From an uncultured Eubacteriales bacterium (lineage in GTDB: Bacteria; Bacillota; Clostridia; Christensenellales; Aristaeellaceae), in NCBI GenBank assembly GCA_900548145.1, contig URJB01000033.1:1-23301 (forward strand): a DNA stretch of 23,301 nt, written 5' to 3'. Positions within the stretch are counted from its first letter, which is position 1. Each line of letters opens with the position of its first letter. Shown piece by piece: positions 15,813-22,685 of this stretch. The notes beneath the pieces are model-generated. The model was not told the origin of the DNA. It searched no databases and saw only the letters and a program-made list of their open reading frames with translations. A program made the translations under genes and the position numbers.

Positions 15813-16556
15813 TCAGAGCTTTCCCTTAGGGTGAAGGTACTGCCCATGCTTTTTGGTATTTTTCCCATACTGAATGGCGAACTTGGGGCAGCGGTGCAGG
15901 CATCCGAGGCACATCACGCATTTTTCCTTGACCCACACCGGCTTCCCATTTTGTATCTCAATGGCCTGTACCGGGCATTTTTTGGCGCAAAGTCCGCAGC
16001 CGATGCAGCTGTCCTCCACGCGCAGATGGGAGGTTCGGCGTACTTGCCGATCATAAAGCGGCTGGGCGATCCACTCGGTGAGAAAGGCCGGGGTGCGTCC
16101 CGCCATATGCCGGTTGGTGCGGCGTGCCGCAACCGCGGAAAGAATGCCGTCGATCTCCGTTTCTGTTGTTTTGGTATACTTCGCCACCTTTTCCGGGGTG
16201 GAAAGGTCGAAGATCGGCGTCCACGTGTCCGGCATCCGCACGGAATAGTACGCGCTGATTTGGCAGCCTCGTATGGCTTTTTGAGCCATATAGCCCGTCG
16301 CGCCGGGGGTCGTTCCTTAAGTGGCGACAAAGTACAGGTATTCCGTCTGAAAAGAGGCCTTCTCCAAAAACTCCCTGACGATGTTCGGCAGGCCCCAATC
16401 ATAGGTAGGCGACACGATCCCGATGGTCTCGTCGGCAAAAGCATAACGATTTTCCCGGATGCAGTCCACGATCGACAGCGTCGGCTGTCCGTCGGCCTGT
16501 GCAAGCCGCGCCGCAACGTACTGGCAGTTTCCTGTGGCGGAAAAGTATAAAATCAT
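15813..16556 (-). pseudogene. EFR1-type flavodoxin/ferredoxin protein, interrupted by one in-frame TAA
   Basis: One continuous frame of 247 codons is broken only by TAA at 16317-16319 (codon 80). Before it is the flavodoxin-like half: LYFSATGN phosphate-binding loop at 3-10 and IGIVSPTYDWGLP, ending YLYFVAT. After it the same frame continues GTTPGATGYMAQKA, then YYSVRMPDTW, and ends with two 4Fe-4S motifs, CIGCGLCAKKCP and CVMCLGCLHRCP. In the family as I recall it, Tyr follows YFVAT, so TAC/TAT to TAA is the likely change. The protein would be a small electron carrier. The second half has an internal ATG at 16287-16289 but no ribosome binding site. It is a recent pseudogene, a sequencing error, or less likely a readthrough gene. 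Confidence 0.85.
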
Positions 16557-16755
16557 CTTTTTTCCTCCCTGCTATCCTGCTTTTGGGCATTTCTTTCATG
16601 CCAATGCGCATCAAAAGTCGGAAAGGGATTTTGCCGCAAAACAAGCATCCCTTTTTCCAAATTTTCACACAAAAAGTGTCTTTTTTCAAGTCTTGTTTTT
16701 TTCATCCATGTTCCGGTATGCTGGAAGCACCTTTTCGAAGCGGACAGGGGTAACG

Positions 16756-16787
16756 AAAAACGACGGGGATTTCTCCCCGCCGTTTTT
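16756..16787. terminator. Intrinsic terminator after proS-HAD operon
   Basis: AAAAACG (16756-16762) and CGGGGA (16764-16769) pair with TCCCCG (16774-16779) and CGTTTTT (16781-16787) around a TTTC loop, with one A/C mismatch. T-runs on both strands make it usable in both directions. It sits beyond the HAD gene stop. Confidence 0.85.
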
Positions 16788-16820
16788 GATAATCGCATGT
16801 TTTTCATGCGCCGCAAATTT

Positions 16821-17468
16821 TCACTGCTGTTCCAGCACCCAGTCGGCGGCTTTCCGCAGGGAAGCCACCACGGGCACACCCGCCTGCAGCAGAGTCTCCC
16901 GGCTCTGGTGGCCGCGGGCTACCAGAATGCACCGGGTCCCCAATGCACGGGCCACCTCCGCGTCATGCAGGCTGTCGCCGATCATGACGGTGGCCTCCGC
17001 CGGAACGCCGCAGCTTTGCAGATATTCCCGGCCAATGGCCTCCTTGCTGCCCGCGTAGATGTCGCCCCGGCCCAGAATCGCATCGAAGCGGCTGTCCAGC
17101 CCGTACAGTGCCAGCTGGCGGCGCAGCAGGGTCTGTTCGCTGGCGGAAAGCACCGTCTGCCCAAGCCCCGCCCGGCGGAATCGCTCCACCGTTTCTACCG
17201 CGTCTTCGTGCAGGGGGATGGTATCCATGCGGCGCTCGTATTCGGCCATCCACGCATGGGCCACGTCGTCGAAGATCTCATCCGTCACGCCCGCCCGCTG
17301 GTAATACAGCCGCACGGGAAAGGTGAACTGCCGGTGATATTCCTCCACGCCGCTCAGCGTCGGCAGATGAAAGGCCGGAAAGATGTTGTTTCGCACCTGA
17401 ATGCTGTATTCCAGATCATCCAGAAGGGTGCCGTTCCAGTCCCACAAAACCTGCTCGATCTTCATCAT
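16821..17468 (-). CDS. HAD-superfamily phosphatase (phosphoglycolate phosphatase-like)
   Basis: A 215-residue haloacid dehalogenase-type hydrolase. Motif I is DWNGTLLDD with nucleophile Asp10; the second acid/base position is Asn12 instead of the usual Asp. Motif II is LSAS, motif III a Lys in GSKEAIG, and motif IV MIGDSLHDAEVA. A helical cap lies between motif I and II as in phosphoglycolate phosphatases. The substrate is unknown. The ATG at 17466-17468 shares its A with the proS TGA stop (TGATG), so translation is coupled. A TTG one codon earlier is possible but less likely. A bidirectional terminator follows. Confidence 0.9.
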   Translation of the reverse strand: MMKIEQVLWDWNGTLLDDLEYSIQVRNNIFPAFHLPTLSGVEEYHRQFTFPVRLYYQRAGVTDEIFDDVAHAWMAEYERRMDTIPLHEDAVETVERFRRAGLGQTVLSASEQTLLRRQLALYGLDSRFDAILGRGDIYAGSKEAIGREYLQSCGVPAEATVMIGDSLHDAEVARALGTRCILVARGHQSRETLLQAGVPVVASLRKAADWVLEQQ

Positions 17469-18910
17469 CAATAGGCCTTGGCGAAATAGATCAGCTTCTT
17501 GGCGGGCTTGCCGCAGCAGACGCAGTGATCGTCAATGGCCGTCTGATCGAAGGGCATATTGCGGCTGGTGGCGTTGAACTGCTCCTTGATCTTGTCCTCG
17601 CAGGCGCGGTCGCCGCACCACATGGCCTTGGCAAAGCCGCCGTCCACCACCTTGCCCAGCTCGTCCATATTGTGGACTTCGTGGATGTGGGCCTGCTGGA
17701 ACCTCAGCGCCAGCTGGTACATGGTCTTCTGGATGTCGTCCAGCAGGGCGGGGATGGCGGTGGTCAGTTCGTCCAGCTTGGCCGTCTGCTTTTCATAGGT
17801 GTCCCGGCGGAACAGCACGCACTGGCCGTTTTCCAGGTCGCGGGGGCCGATCTCAAGCCGGACGGGCACGCCCTTCAGCTCCCAGTCGTTGAACTTGAAG
17901 CCGGGGGACAGGGTGTCCCGGTCGTCCAGCTTCACGCGGACGCCTTCGGCCTCCAGCGCCTTCTGCACCTGAGCGCACTTTTCCAGCACGCCGCCCTTGT
18001 GGGCCGCGATGGGCACGATGACCACCTGAACGGGAGCGATACGAGGGGGCAGCTTCAGGCCGCGCTCGTCGCCGTGGGTCATGATGATCGCGCCGATCAG
18101 ACGGGTGGACACGCCCCAGCTGGTCTCGTAGACGTATTCCAGCTTGCCTTCCTTATTGGAGAACTGGATGTTGTAGGCTTCGGCGAAGTTGGTGCCGAAG
18201 TTGTGGCTGGTGCCGGCCTGCAGGGCCTTGCCGTCCTGCATCATGGCCTCCATGGAGTAGGTGGCCCGGGCGCCGGCGAATTTTTCCTTGTCGCTCTTCT
18301 GGCCCACCAGCACGGGCATGGCCAGCTCGTCCTCGGCCACTTCCCGGTACACTTCCAGCATCTTCATGGTTTCTTCCTGCGCTTCTTCCGCAGTGGCGTG
18401 GATGGTATGGCCCTCCTGCCACAGGAATTCGCTGGTGCGCAGGAAGGGACGGGTGCTCTTTTCCCAGCGCATGACGCTGCACCACTGGTTGTACTTCATG
18501 GGCAGGTCGCGCCAGGAGCTGACCCACTTGGAGTACATGGCGCAGAAAATGGTCTCGCTGGTGGGACGGATAGCCAGACGCTCCTGCAGCTTTTCGTTGC
18601 CGCCCTGAGTGACCCACGCCACTTCGGGAGCGAAGCCTTCCACGTGCTCCGCTTCCTTCAAAAGCAGGCTTTCGGGGATCAGCATGGGCATATAGACGTT
18701 TTCATGGCCGGTGGCCTTGAAGCGCTTGTCCATTTCCTCCCGGATGCGCTCCCAGATGGCGTAGCCGTAGGGCCGCATGATCATGCAGCCGCGCACGGGG
18801 GCGTAGTCCACCAGCTGACTTTTCAGGATCACGTCGGTGTACCACTGAGAAAAATCCACGTCCCGGGGCGTAATGTGTTCCACAAAGCCCTGCTTCTTTT
18901 CGTCCGCCAT
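17468..18910 (-). CDS. proS: Prolyl-tRNA synthetase, type 3 (archaeal/eukaryote-like short form)
   Basis: A 480-residue class II synthetase that charges tRNA-Pro. Class II motifs are visible: RPTSETIFCAMYSKW, motif 2 with MRWEKSTRPFLRTSEFLWQEGHT, and motif 3 HGDERGLKLPPRIAP. The editing insertion of the bacterial type 1 enzyme is missing, and the C-terminal extension ends in CVCCGKPAKKLIYFAKAY, as in the type 3 group. GGAGG precedes the ATG at 18908-18910; the frame remains open into the leader, but that stretch is T-box sequence. A proline T-box controls it, and the HAD phosphatase is translationally coupled downstream. Confidence 0.96.
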   Translation of the reverse strand: MADEKKQGFVEHITPRDVDFSQWYTDVILKSQLVDYAPVRGCMIMRPYGYAIWERIREEMDKRFKATGHENVYMPMLIPESLLLKEAEHVEGFAPEVAWVTQGGNEKLQERLAIRPTSETIFCAMYSKWVSSWRDLPMKYNQWCSVMRWEKSTRPFLRTSEFLWQEGHTIHATAEEAQEETMKMLEVYREVAEDELAMPVLVGQKSDKEKFAGARATYSMEAMMQDGKALQAGTSHNFGTNFAEAYNIQFSNKEGKLEYVYETSWGVSTRLIGAIIMTHGDERGLKLPPRIAPVQVVIVPIAAHKGGVLEKCAQVQKALEAEGVRVKLDDRDTLSPGFKFNDWELKGVPVRLEIGPRDLENGQCVLFRRDTYEKQTAKLDELTTAIPALLDDIQKTMYQLALRFQQAHIHEVHNMDELGKVVDGGFAKAMWCGDRACEDKIKEQFNATSRNMPFDQTAIDDHCVCCGKPAKKLIYFAKAY

Positions 18911-18947
18911 TGTTTTTTCCTCCTGTTGATCGGGTCGTTTGGGTATG

Positions 18948-19214
18948 AAAAAAGGCTTCCCGCTCCCACGCACAGCCCTGCCGTGCGCCGGGACGAAGGG
19001 AGCCTTCGCGGTACCACCCAGCTTAAAACGCGCGCAGCGCGCCGTTTTCACCTCGTGTGCGCCCTGTATCGGGGGCGGGCCGTCGGGGATTGGCCGACGT
19101 CGCCAAAGGCGGGTCCTTCGCCGTTCTCCGCCGCCCTTTCAGCCGAGGAGCGGCTCTCTTTGCGAAAAAACGATGCGAAATCATTCCTTTGGGCCGGGCG
19201 CAGGGCCCGGAACA
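18948..19214 (-). promoter_or_regulatory. T-box riboswitch leader of proS (proline)
   Basis: The T-box core GGGTGGTACCGCG is at 19007-19019 on the minus strand. A long terminator hairpin (18954-19004, ends GGCT/AGCC) with six T residues (18948-18953) follows. Stem I is closed by CCAAAGG (19192-19186) with CCTTTGG (19109-19103). Immediately before the GCCTTTGG side lies CCC (19113-19111), the candidate proline specifier. A GAGAGCCG...CGGCTGAAAG segment typical of Stem I distal structure is present. Uncharged tRNA-Pro would allow readthrough into proS. Confidence 0.93.
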
Positions 19215-19220
19215 GTGCCT

Positions 19221-19249
19221 ATCTTATCACAGCGGGGCGGGTTTTGCAA
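19221..19249 (-). promoter_or_regulatory. Promoter of the proS T-box transcript
   Basis: On the minus strand TTGCAA (19244-19249) and TAAGAT (19221-19226) are separated by 17 bases. The start of transcription would fall near 19214, at the beginning of the leader. Confidence 0.75.
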
Positions 19250-19267
19250 GCGGAATCCCCCGCGTTT

Positions 19268-20599
19268 TCACTCTCTCACGACCTCCACGCTTTCCACGCC
19301 GCAGCGGCGAAGCAGCGTCACAGTCTCCGGGCCGATGCGCTCACCGGACACGGCGATGGGGATGGCCGGCGGGCACGCCACCGTGGGCGAGCCGCAGACA
19401 CGCCCCAGCGATTTTTCCACAGGCACGCGCTCCTGTGGGCGCAGCATGGCTTCCCGGATGGACATTTCCTGTTTTGCCTTAGGCAGCGGCAGGTTTTCCG
19501 GCGGCTTAGGCGGACGGTCGTTCCGGCCCAGTGCTTCTACCAGCCGCCGCAGCTCCTCCGGACGGTTCTGGGGCGTCAGCATCAGCACCATATGGTCGCC
19601 GTCGGCGTACTCGCACTCCATCCCGGCTGAACGCAGCAGCCGGGCCAGCCCGGTTCCCGTCTGTCCCGCCGGGGCCCGCAGGGTCAGCCGCAGGGGGTCG
19701 CTTTCCTCCGCCTGCCAGCCGTTTTGCCTCAGGGTTTGCCGGGTCTCGTCCAAAAGGGCCGTCCATTCCGCCAATTCCCGACGGAACGCCCCGGCCAGAT
19801 AGGCGTTGCACCGATCCAGCGAGCACAGCGTCAGGTAGGACGGACTGGTGGAGCCGAACAGCGCCAGCGCCTGCCGGGCTTCGCCGCACAGCTCGTCGGA
19901 GACGCGCCCGCTCAGGTGCAGATACGCGCCCCCGGTCAGCACCGGCAGGGTCTTGTGGGCGGAATCGCAGCACAGGTCTGCCCCCAGATCCAGCGGATGC
20001 AGGGGCTTTTCCAGAAAATGCAGGTACGCGCCGTGGGCATTGTCCACCAGCAGCAGCGTATTATGCCGGTGACAGACCTCTGCAAGGCCCTGCACATCCG
20101 CCATGCCGCCCAGATAGTCGGGGCTGGTGACGTACACGGCGGCGAGCGGCGAAGGAAGCGCTGCCAGCGCGTTTTCCAGCTGAGCGGGCGAAATGCGGCA
20201 GGAACACAGGGAATCCGTCTCCTCCGGCCACAGCCAGCGTACTTCCAGCCCCAGCAGCGCCGCTCCGTAAACGAAAGCCTTGTGGACGTTCCGCGCCGCC
20301 AAAATCAGCGGCGTACCGCCGGTTTGACGTAGCATCGCCAGCCGCAGCATGGCGCGGATGCACTGGCTGGAGCCCTCCGTGGAATAGCAGGTGCGCCTGG
20401 AGCCGAACAGGGACGCGGCGTTTTCTTCGCTTTCCGCGATAATCCCCTCCGCCTCGTACAGCTCGTCCGCCCCGCTGACCTCCGTAATGTCGAAGCCCTC
20501 GCAGCCCAGAAAGCCTGCGCCCTTGTGGCCGGGCATATGGAAGCGCACCATGCCGGACTCCTGATAGTGCCGCACAAAATCAACGATCGGCGTCTTCAT
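19268..20599 (-). CDS. Orn/Lys/Arg decarboxylase-family PLP enzyme
   Basis: A 443-residue fold-type I PLP enzyme of the ornithine/lysine/arginine decarboxylase major subfamily. The N-terminal FHMPGHKG, STEGSS in the phosphate region, LLVDNAHGAYLHF with the cofactor-binding Asp, and the Schiff-base Lys216 in DSAHKTLPVLTGG are all intact. It is shorter than the best-studied polyamine enzymes and comparable to B. subtilis YaaO-like proteins. Polyamine synthesis is the default expectation; the substrate is not readable. The chosen ATG (20597-20599) lies inside the end of scfB with a 20-base overlap, so translation is probably coupled to the SCIFF maturase. The usual Firmicute neighbours of YaaO (tmk, holB) are absent here. 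Confidence 0.9.
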   Translation of the reverse strand: MKTPIVDFVRHYQESGMVRFHMPGHKGAGFLGCEGFDITEVSGADELYEAEGIIAESEENAASLFGSRRTCYSTEGSSQCIRAMLRLAMLRQTGGTPLILAARNVHKAFVYGAALLGLEVRWLWPEETDSLCSCRISPAQLENALAALPSPLAAVYVTSPDYLGGMADVQGLAEVCHRHNTLLLVDNAHGAYLHFLEKPLHPLDLGADLCCDSAHKTLPVLTGGAYLHLSGRVSDELCGEARQALALFGSTSPSYLTLCSLDRCNAYLAGAFRRELAEWTALLDETRQTLRQNGWQAEESDPLRLTLRAPAGQTGTGLARLLRSAGMECEYADGDHMVLMLTPQNRPEELRRLVEALGRNDRPPKPPENLPLPKAKQEMSIREAMLRPQERVPVEKSLGRVCGSPTVACPPAIPIAVSGERIGPETVTLLRRCGVESVEVVRE

Positions 20600-21980
20600 G
20601 CTCCTGCGCGTCCTCTTCGGCAATCTTCATCATGACGGCGCATTCGATGCGCTTGCGGAACAGCTCGCAGCCCGGCTCGTAAATGCCGCGGATGCTGCCC
20701 GTGGCGTGATAGGCGTTGGCGGCGCATCCGCCGGAGCAGTACAGCCGGGCCCAGCAGTCGTCGCATTCCTTCCGGGCGTAGGCGTTGCAGGAGCGGAACT
20801 CCTCCCGCAGGGCCGTATTGGTCACGCCCTGCCAGATGTCGCCCAGCTTGTACTTTTCCTCGCCCACGAACTGGTGGCAGGGATACAGGTCGCCCCAGGG
20901 GGTCACGGCCATGTATTCCGTGCCGGAGCCGCAGCCGGAAATGCGCTTGTACACGCAGGGGCCGCCGGTCAGGTCCAGCATATAATGATAGAAGGTGATG
21001 GGCCTGCCCTCTTTTTCCCGGCGCAGCATGTCCTTGGCCAGAATTTCATACTGCTCCTTCACGATCTCCAGATCCTCCGGCGTCAGGGCGGCGGGATCGT
21101 CGGGAGCGCAGACCACCGGCTCCATGCTCAGCTCGGTAAAGCCCAGATCAGCCATGTGGAACACGTCGTTGGTGAAGTCCGGGTTTCGGTGGGTAAAGGT
21201 GCCGCGCATGTAGTAGTTCTTTCCCCCGCGGGCCTTGACCAGCTTCTGGAATTTGGGCACGATGCGGTCATAGCTGCCCACGCCCGCGTAGTCCACCCGG
21301 GTCTGGTCGTTGATCTCCTTACGGCCGTCCAGCGAGAGCACCACGTTGCTCATCTCTTTGTTGGCGAAGTCGATCACATCGTCATCGATCAGCATCCCGT
21401 TGGTGGTCAGGGTAAAGCGGAAATTCTTGCCCCGCTCCTTTTCCACGCTGCGGGCGTACTGCACCAGCCGTTTGACCACGTCCCAGTTCATCAGCGGTTC
21501 GCCGCCGAAGAAGTCCACTTCCAGATTGGTGCGGCTGCCGGAATGCTCCATCAGGAAATCCAGCGCCCGCTTGCCCACCTCGTAGCTCATCAGCGCCCGC
21601 TCGCCGTGGTATTTGCCCTGACTGGCAAAGCAATAGGAGCAGTTCAGGTTGCAGGTATGGGAAACGTGCAGGCACAGGGCCTTGACCACGTCGCCGCTGC
21701 GCTCCTTGAAGGCGCCCGCCAGCGGAGCGAAGGTGTCCGGGCTGAAGAGCTTTCCCTCCCTGACCAGTTCGTCTACGTCGGCGATGCACTCCCGCACGTC
21801 GGCCTCGGTCACGTCCTCCCGGCCCGCGTATTTGTCGCAGATCAGCCGGACGATCTCCTCCGGAGTGTGCTTGTCGTAAAGGGCGATGATATCGTAGGCC
21901 ACTTCGTCCACCGCGTGGATGGAGCCGGAGCAGGAGTCCAGCACGATGTTGTAGCCGTTAAGCTGATACTGATGAACCAC
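20580..21980 (-). CDS. scfB: Thioether cross-link-forming SCIFF peptide maturase, radical SAM/SPASM
   Basis: A 466-residue radical SAM enzyme that would form Cys-to-carbon thioether links in the SCIFF peptide. Residues 1-75 are a peptide-binding (RRE-like) domain. The radical SAM cluster motif CNLNCSYC has Cys110, Cys114 and Cys117. FFGGEPLMNWDVV is the usual SAM-contact strand. A C-terminal SPASM domain with many cysteines (GCGSGTEYM, LYPCHQF, CNAYARKECDDCW, YCSGGC) would bind auxiliary 4Fe-4S clusters. GGAGG lies eight bases before a GTG at 21978-21980, and homology begins there; the frame upstream is the terminator region. It is downstream of scfA and overlaps the decarboxylase gene. Confidence 0.95.
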   Translation of the reverse strand: MVHQYQLNGYNIVLDSCSGSIHAVDEVAYDIIALYDKHTPEEIVRLICDKYAGREDVTEADVRECIADVDELVREGKLFSPDTFAPLAGAFKERSGDVVKALCLHVSHTCNLNCSYCFASQGKYHGERALMSYEVGKRALDFLMEHSGSRTNLEVDFFGGEPLMNWDVVKRLVQYARSVEKERGKNFRFTLTTNGMLIDDDVIDFANKEMSNVVLSLDGRKEINDQTRVDYAGVGSYDRIVPKFQKLVKARGGKNYYMRGTFTHRNPDFTNDVFHMADLGFTELSMEPVVCAPDDPAALTPEDLEIVKEQYEILAKDMLRREKEGRPITFYHYMLDLTGGPCVYKRISGCGSGTEYMAVTPWGDLYPCHQFVGEEKYKLGDIWQGVTNTALREEFRSCNAYARKECDDCWARLYCSGGCAANAYHATGSIRGIYEPGCELFRKRIECAVMMKIAEEDAQEHEDADR

Positions 21981-22011
21981 GCTTGGTTCCTCCGTTCTTT
22001 CGCAGATGCAC

Positions 22012-22068
22012 AAAAAGGCTGCCGCAGCAATCACGGCGCGAACCGCCCCGCATTTTGCCGCAACAGCC
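22012..22068 (-). terminator. Intrinsic terminator/attenuator between scfA and scfB
   Basis: On the minus strand GGCTGTTGCGGCAA (22068-22055) pairs over all 14 positions, with three G-T wobbles, with TTGCTGCGGCAGCC (22030-22017). Five T residues (22016-22012) follow. It lies in the 105-base gap between precursor and maturase genes, so most transcripts would carry scfA only. Confidence 0.78.
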
Positions 22069-22085
22069 TCCTGTGGTTTCCAAAA

Positions 22086-22232
22086 TTACTTGTTCTTGTT
22101 TTCGCACTTCTGGTTGGCCACGCCGCAGCTGGTCTTGCAAGCAGACTGGCAGGAGGTCTGGCATTCGCCGCAGCCGCCCTTTTTGGCGCTCTCGCACAGG
22201 TTCCGGGTGGCGATGGTCTTGATCCTCTTCAT
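22086..22232 (-). CDS. scfA: SCIFF ranthipeptide precursor (six cysteines in forty-five residues)
   Basis: A 48-residue peptide. It begins MKRIKTIATRNL, the conserved SCIFF leader, and contains the core CGECQTSCQSACKTSCG at 21-37 with Cys21, 24, 28, 32, 36 and the final Cys43, spaced as in the family. It ends in an Asn/Lys-rich tail. An additional cysteine, Cys13, in LCESAKKGG makes seven in all. AGGAG lies nine bases before the ATG. The core would be cross-linked by the scfB product. SCIFF peptides are near universal in Clostridia and their biological role is unresolved; a signalling function has been proposed. Confidence 0.95.
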   Translation of the reverse strand: MKRIKTIATRNLCESAKKGGCGECQTSCQSACKTSCGVANQKCENKNK

Positions 22233-22301
22233 AATTCGCATCTCCTATTCGTTTCTTCCGACACGTAAAGCGCCGGAGTATTGGCTTTTACAACAACAGG
22301 G

Positions 22302-22330
22302 AGTATAGCACACGTCTTTGGGAAAGTCAA
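22302..22330 (-). promoter_or_regulatory. Promoter of the scfA-scfB-decarboxylase operon
   Basis: On the minus strand TTGACT (22325-22330) and TATACT (22302-22307) are separated by 17 bases. Transcription would start near 22295, giving a leader of about 60 bases before scfA. Confidence 0.82.
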
Positions 22331-22390
22331 ATGCTATCCATGGTTTTCAATCCTTTGCGGAAAAAATGGAAAAAATATGGGGATCGCCGC

Positions 22391-22412
22391 GCCGGTCAGA
22401 ACCGGCCTTTTT
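22391..22412 (+). terminator. Plus-strand intrinsic terminator in the scfA/regulator intergenic region
   Basis: GCCGGT (22391-22396) pairs with ACCGGC (22401-22406) around CAGA, followed by C and five T residues (22408-22412). There is no plus-strand gene just upstream. Confidence 0.55.
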
Positions 22413-22414
22413 AG

Positions 22415-22445
22415 AAAAGCGCAGTAACCGCTCGCCGGTTTGCGC
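22415..22445 (-). terminator. Minus-strand intrinsic terminator-like hairpin
   Basis: GCGCA and AACCG (22419-22423, 22426-22430) pair with CGGTT and TGCGC (22436-22440, 22441-22445) around CTCGC. On the minus strand TTTTCT follows. It faces the plus-strand terminator just to its left. There is no minus-strand gene upstream of it in the window. Confidence 0.5.
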
Positions 22446-22480
22446 AGACCTGATCGACAAAAAGCGCGGAAATTTTTTGC

Positions 22481-22509
22481 TTGACATTCCTTCCCGTTCC
22501 CCTTATGAT
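22481..22509 (+). promoter_or_regulatory. Sigma-A type promoter of the phage-type regulator gene
   Basis: A perfect TTGACA (22481-22486) and TATGAT (22504-22509) are separated by 17 bases. The predicted start near 22516 leaves a leader of about 170 bases that holds two short hairpins (AATCC/GGATT at 22575-22589 and CATCCG/CGGATG at 22604-22619). Confidence 0.85.
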
Positions 22510-22518
22510 GAGAACAGA

Positions 22519-22540
22519 AATACGAACATGCGTTCGTATT
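22519..22540 (+). promoter_or_regulatory. LexA (SOS) operator
   Basis: A perfect 9-bp inverted repeat, AATACGAAC-ATGC-GTTCGTATT. Its centre, CGAACATGCGTTCG at 22523-22536, matches the Gram-positive LexA/DinR consensus CGAACRNRYGTTYG at every position. It begins ten bases after the -10 box, covering the start of transcription, the usual position for repression. Confidence 0.82.
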
Positions 22541-22685
22541 TGAAAAAGGCGTTCTGCCGGGATCGGGCGTTGAAAATCCAAATCGGATTCTCTAAAATGC
22601 GCCCATCCGGCGGCGGATGCAATGCCCCCTGTGCGCCGGGCGAGGCCATGCGCTGTGACGGAAAGGGGAGCGGAAAGGAAAGCGT

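Noticed and set aside
15813..16556. Stop codon reassignment as explanation for the TAA in the EFR1 gene
   Set aside because: TAA is used as a normal stop elsewhere in the window (ileS, scfA, the COG1092 methyltransferase), so a code change is not supported.
17525..19630. 701-codon plus-strand frame opposite proS and its T-box
   Set aside because: Same shadow effect; the T-box, promoter and proS motifs on the minus strand explain the sequence.
20598..22268. 556-codon plus-strand frame opposite scfB and scfA
   Set aside because: The minus strand carries a well-supported SCIFF peptide and radical SAM maturase; the mirror frame has no features of a protein.
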